Shown in pieces: positions 63,257 to 64,000 of a DNA stretch of 64,000 nt (positions are counted from its first letter, which is position 1; each line of letters opens with the position of its first letter). The stretch covers positions 116,303 to 180,302 of the forward strand of contig NZ_CALMPA010000020.1 in the NCBI RefSeq assembly GCF_937871615.1, given 5' to 3'. The position numbers were made by a program, and so were the translations under genes. Source of the stretch: an uncultured Sphingomonas sp. GTDB lineage: Bacteria; Pseudomonadota; Alphaproteobacteria; Sphingomonadales; Sphingomonadaceae. Below the pieces are notes generated by a model that worked only from the letters and a program-made list of their open reading frames with translations, was not told the origin of the DNA and searched no databases.

Positions 63257-64000
63257 CCGGCAGCGGCTATTCGACAATCTGACCCTCTCGCTCGGCGCGG
63301 AACGCGTCGGGCTGGTTGGCCGCAACGGCGCGGGCAAATCCACCCTGCTGCGGATCATCGCCGGCGAGGCGGAGCCGGCGGCGGGCGTGGTTTCACGCGC
63401 GGGCACGATCGGCACGCTGGCGCAGGATTGGGATGCCACCGCGACGATAGCGGAAGCGCTGGGCGTGGCCGACGCGCTGGCCGTGCTAGCGCGCGTGCTT
63501 TCCGGGGAGGGGGAGGCGGCGGATTTCGACGCTGCCGACTGGGAGCTTGAGGCGCGCGTCGCGGCGGCGCTGGCGGGGGCGGGCCTGCCCGAAATGGCGC
63601 TTGATCGCGTGATCGGCTCGCTGAGCGGCGGGGAGCGGACGCGCATCGGCCTTGCCCGGCTGGCGATCGCCGGGCCGGATGTGCTGCTGCTCGATGAGCC
63701 GACCAACAATATGGATGCCGATGGGCGCGCGGCAGTGAAGCAATTGATCGCGGGGTGGCGCGGCGGGCTGCTGGTGGCGAGCCATGATCGCGATCTGCTG
63801 GAGGCGATGGACCGGATCGTCGAGCTTACCCCGATCGGCATCCGCATGACGGGCGGCGGGTGGAGCGGGTTCGTTGCCGCGCGCGATGCCGAACGCGCCC
63901 GCGCCGCCGCCGATCTCGAACGCGGCGAGGCGCGGCTGCGCGACGCGAAACGCGACATGCAGCGCCGCCGCGAAGTGCAGGACCGGCGCGACCGGGCGGG
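63210..64000 (+). CDS. ABC-F family ATPase, 3' end outside the window
   Basis: Cytoplasmic ATPase of the ABC-F group, whose members act on ribosomes (translation factors or antibiotic protection). The first 263 residues hold a complete NBD1: GRNGAGKSTLLRI, the signature GSLSGGERTRIGLARLA, Walker B VLLLDEPTNNMD and H-loop VASHDRDLLE. The start of a charged helical linker follows (ERARAAADLERGEARLRDAK). The start is ATG 63210. It is distinct from the Uup gene at 45.6 kb. Whether it is a resistance-type or housekeeping member cannot be judged without the second domain. Confidence 0.9.
   Translation, partial: MPPFVTLDSIAAATPDRQRLFDNLTLSLGAERVGLVGRNGAGKSTLLRIIAGEAEPAAGVVSRAGTIGTLAQDWDATATIAEALGVADALAVLARVLSGEGEAADFDAADWELEARVAAALAGAGLPEMALDRVIGSLSGGERTRIGLARLAIAGPDVLLLDEPTNNMDADGRAAVKQLIAGWRGGLLVASHDRDLLEAMDRIVELTPIGIRMTGGGWSGFVAARDAERARAAADLERGEARLRDAKRDMQRRREVQDRRDRA

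Overview
The window is GC-rich (roughly two thirds G+C by eye), densely coding bacterial chromosome and looks like a member of the Sphingomonadaceae (Sphingomonas or a close relative, Alphaproteobacteria). The reasons are: PrsK/PrsR/PrsT-type genes of the XrtA/PEP-CTERM system, a CIRCE-controlled groESL, a perfect EcfG-type general-stress promoter, a cysteine-free L31 protein, and a bamA-skp-fabZ-(rpmE)-lolCD-dnaE layout with no lpxD, lpxA or lpxB. The last point fits the known replacement of lipopolysaccharide by glycosphingolipids in this family. No transposon, phage, CRISPR array, tRNA or rRNA gene is visible. This is ordinary housekeeping chromosome with a few accessory stretches.

Layout. 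1-10 kb: tsf (5' truncated), pyrH, frr, uppS, cdsA, dxr, rseP, bamA, skp, fabZ. Most of these genes overlap start-to-stop and link ribosome recycling, isoprenoid/undecaprenyl and phospholipid synthesis to outer-membrane protein assembly. 10-14 kb: rpmE, a PilZ protein, a reverse-strand Hsp20 and a TonB-dependent receptor. 14-21 kb: lipoprotein release (LolC/E, LolD), glutathione peroxidase, a reverse-strand HdeD-like protein, dnaE, and a reverse-strand periplasmic cyclophilin. 21-28.5 kb (reverse): a complete RND efflux operon (adaptor, HAE1 pump, OprM-like lipoprotein) and a crotonase-fold protein. 28.6-35 kb: tamA-tamB. 35-41.3 kb: a Baeyer-Villiger-type monooxygenase, a 677-bp gene-poor stretch, then an EAL phosphodiesterase, a hybrid TPR sensor kinase and a single-domain receiver. 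41.4-47.4 kb: small lipoprotein, MATE transporter, groES-groEL, Uup-type ABC-F ATPase. 47.4-55.1 kb (reverse): a tightly overlapping block of XrtA-system glycosyltransferase, PrsK, PrsR, PrsT and a DUF815-type ATPase. 55.3-64 kb: GDP-mannose pyrophosphorylase, PepSY protein, an OmpR/HK pair, a MASE1-GGDEF cyclase, a reverse-strand luciferase-like oxidoreductase, an HAD nucleotidase with dapD, and a second ABC-F gene cut by the window end.

How the genes work together. The dominant theme is envelope biogenesis: Bam, Skp, RseP, Lol, Tam, undecaprenyl and CDP-DAG synthesis, and exopolysaccharide. The second theme is signalling: three separate cyclic-di-GMP genes (PilZ, EAL, GGDEF), each with a TTAA-type motif just upstream that resembles a CtrA half or full site. 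Stress control is visible directly as a CIRCE element and an EcfG promoter.

The least explained items are short. They are a Shine-Dalgarno-led 34-codon ORF overlapping the start of the terminal ABC-F gene, a Shine-Dalgarno-led 36-codon ORF carrying a perfect 12-bp hairpin upstream of the luciferase-like gene, and a 17-codon hydrophobic ORF beside a 26-nt-arm inverted repeat in the 36.5-37.1 kb gap. All were read by eye from one sequence and none has been tested by comparison.
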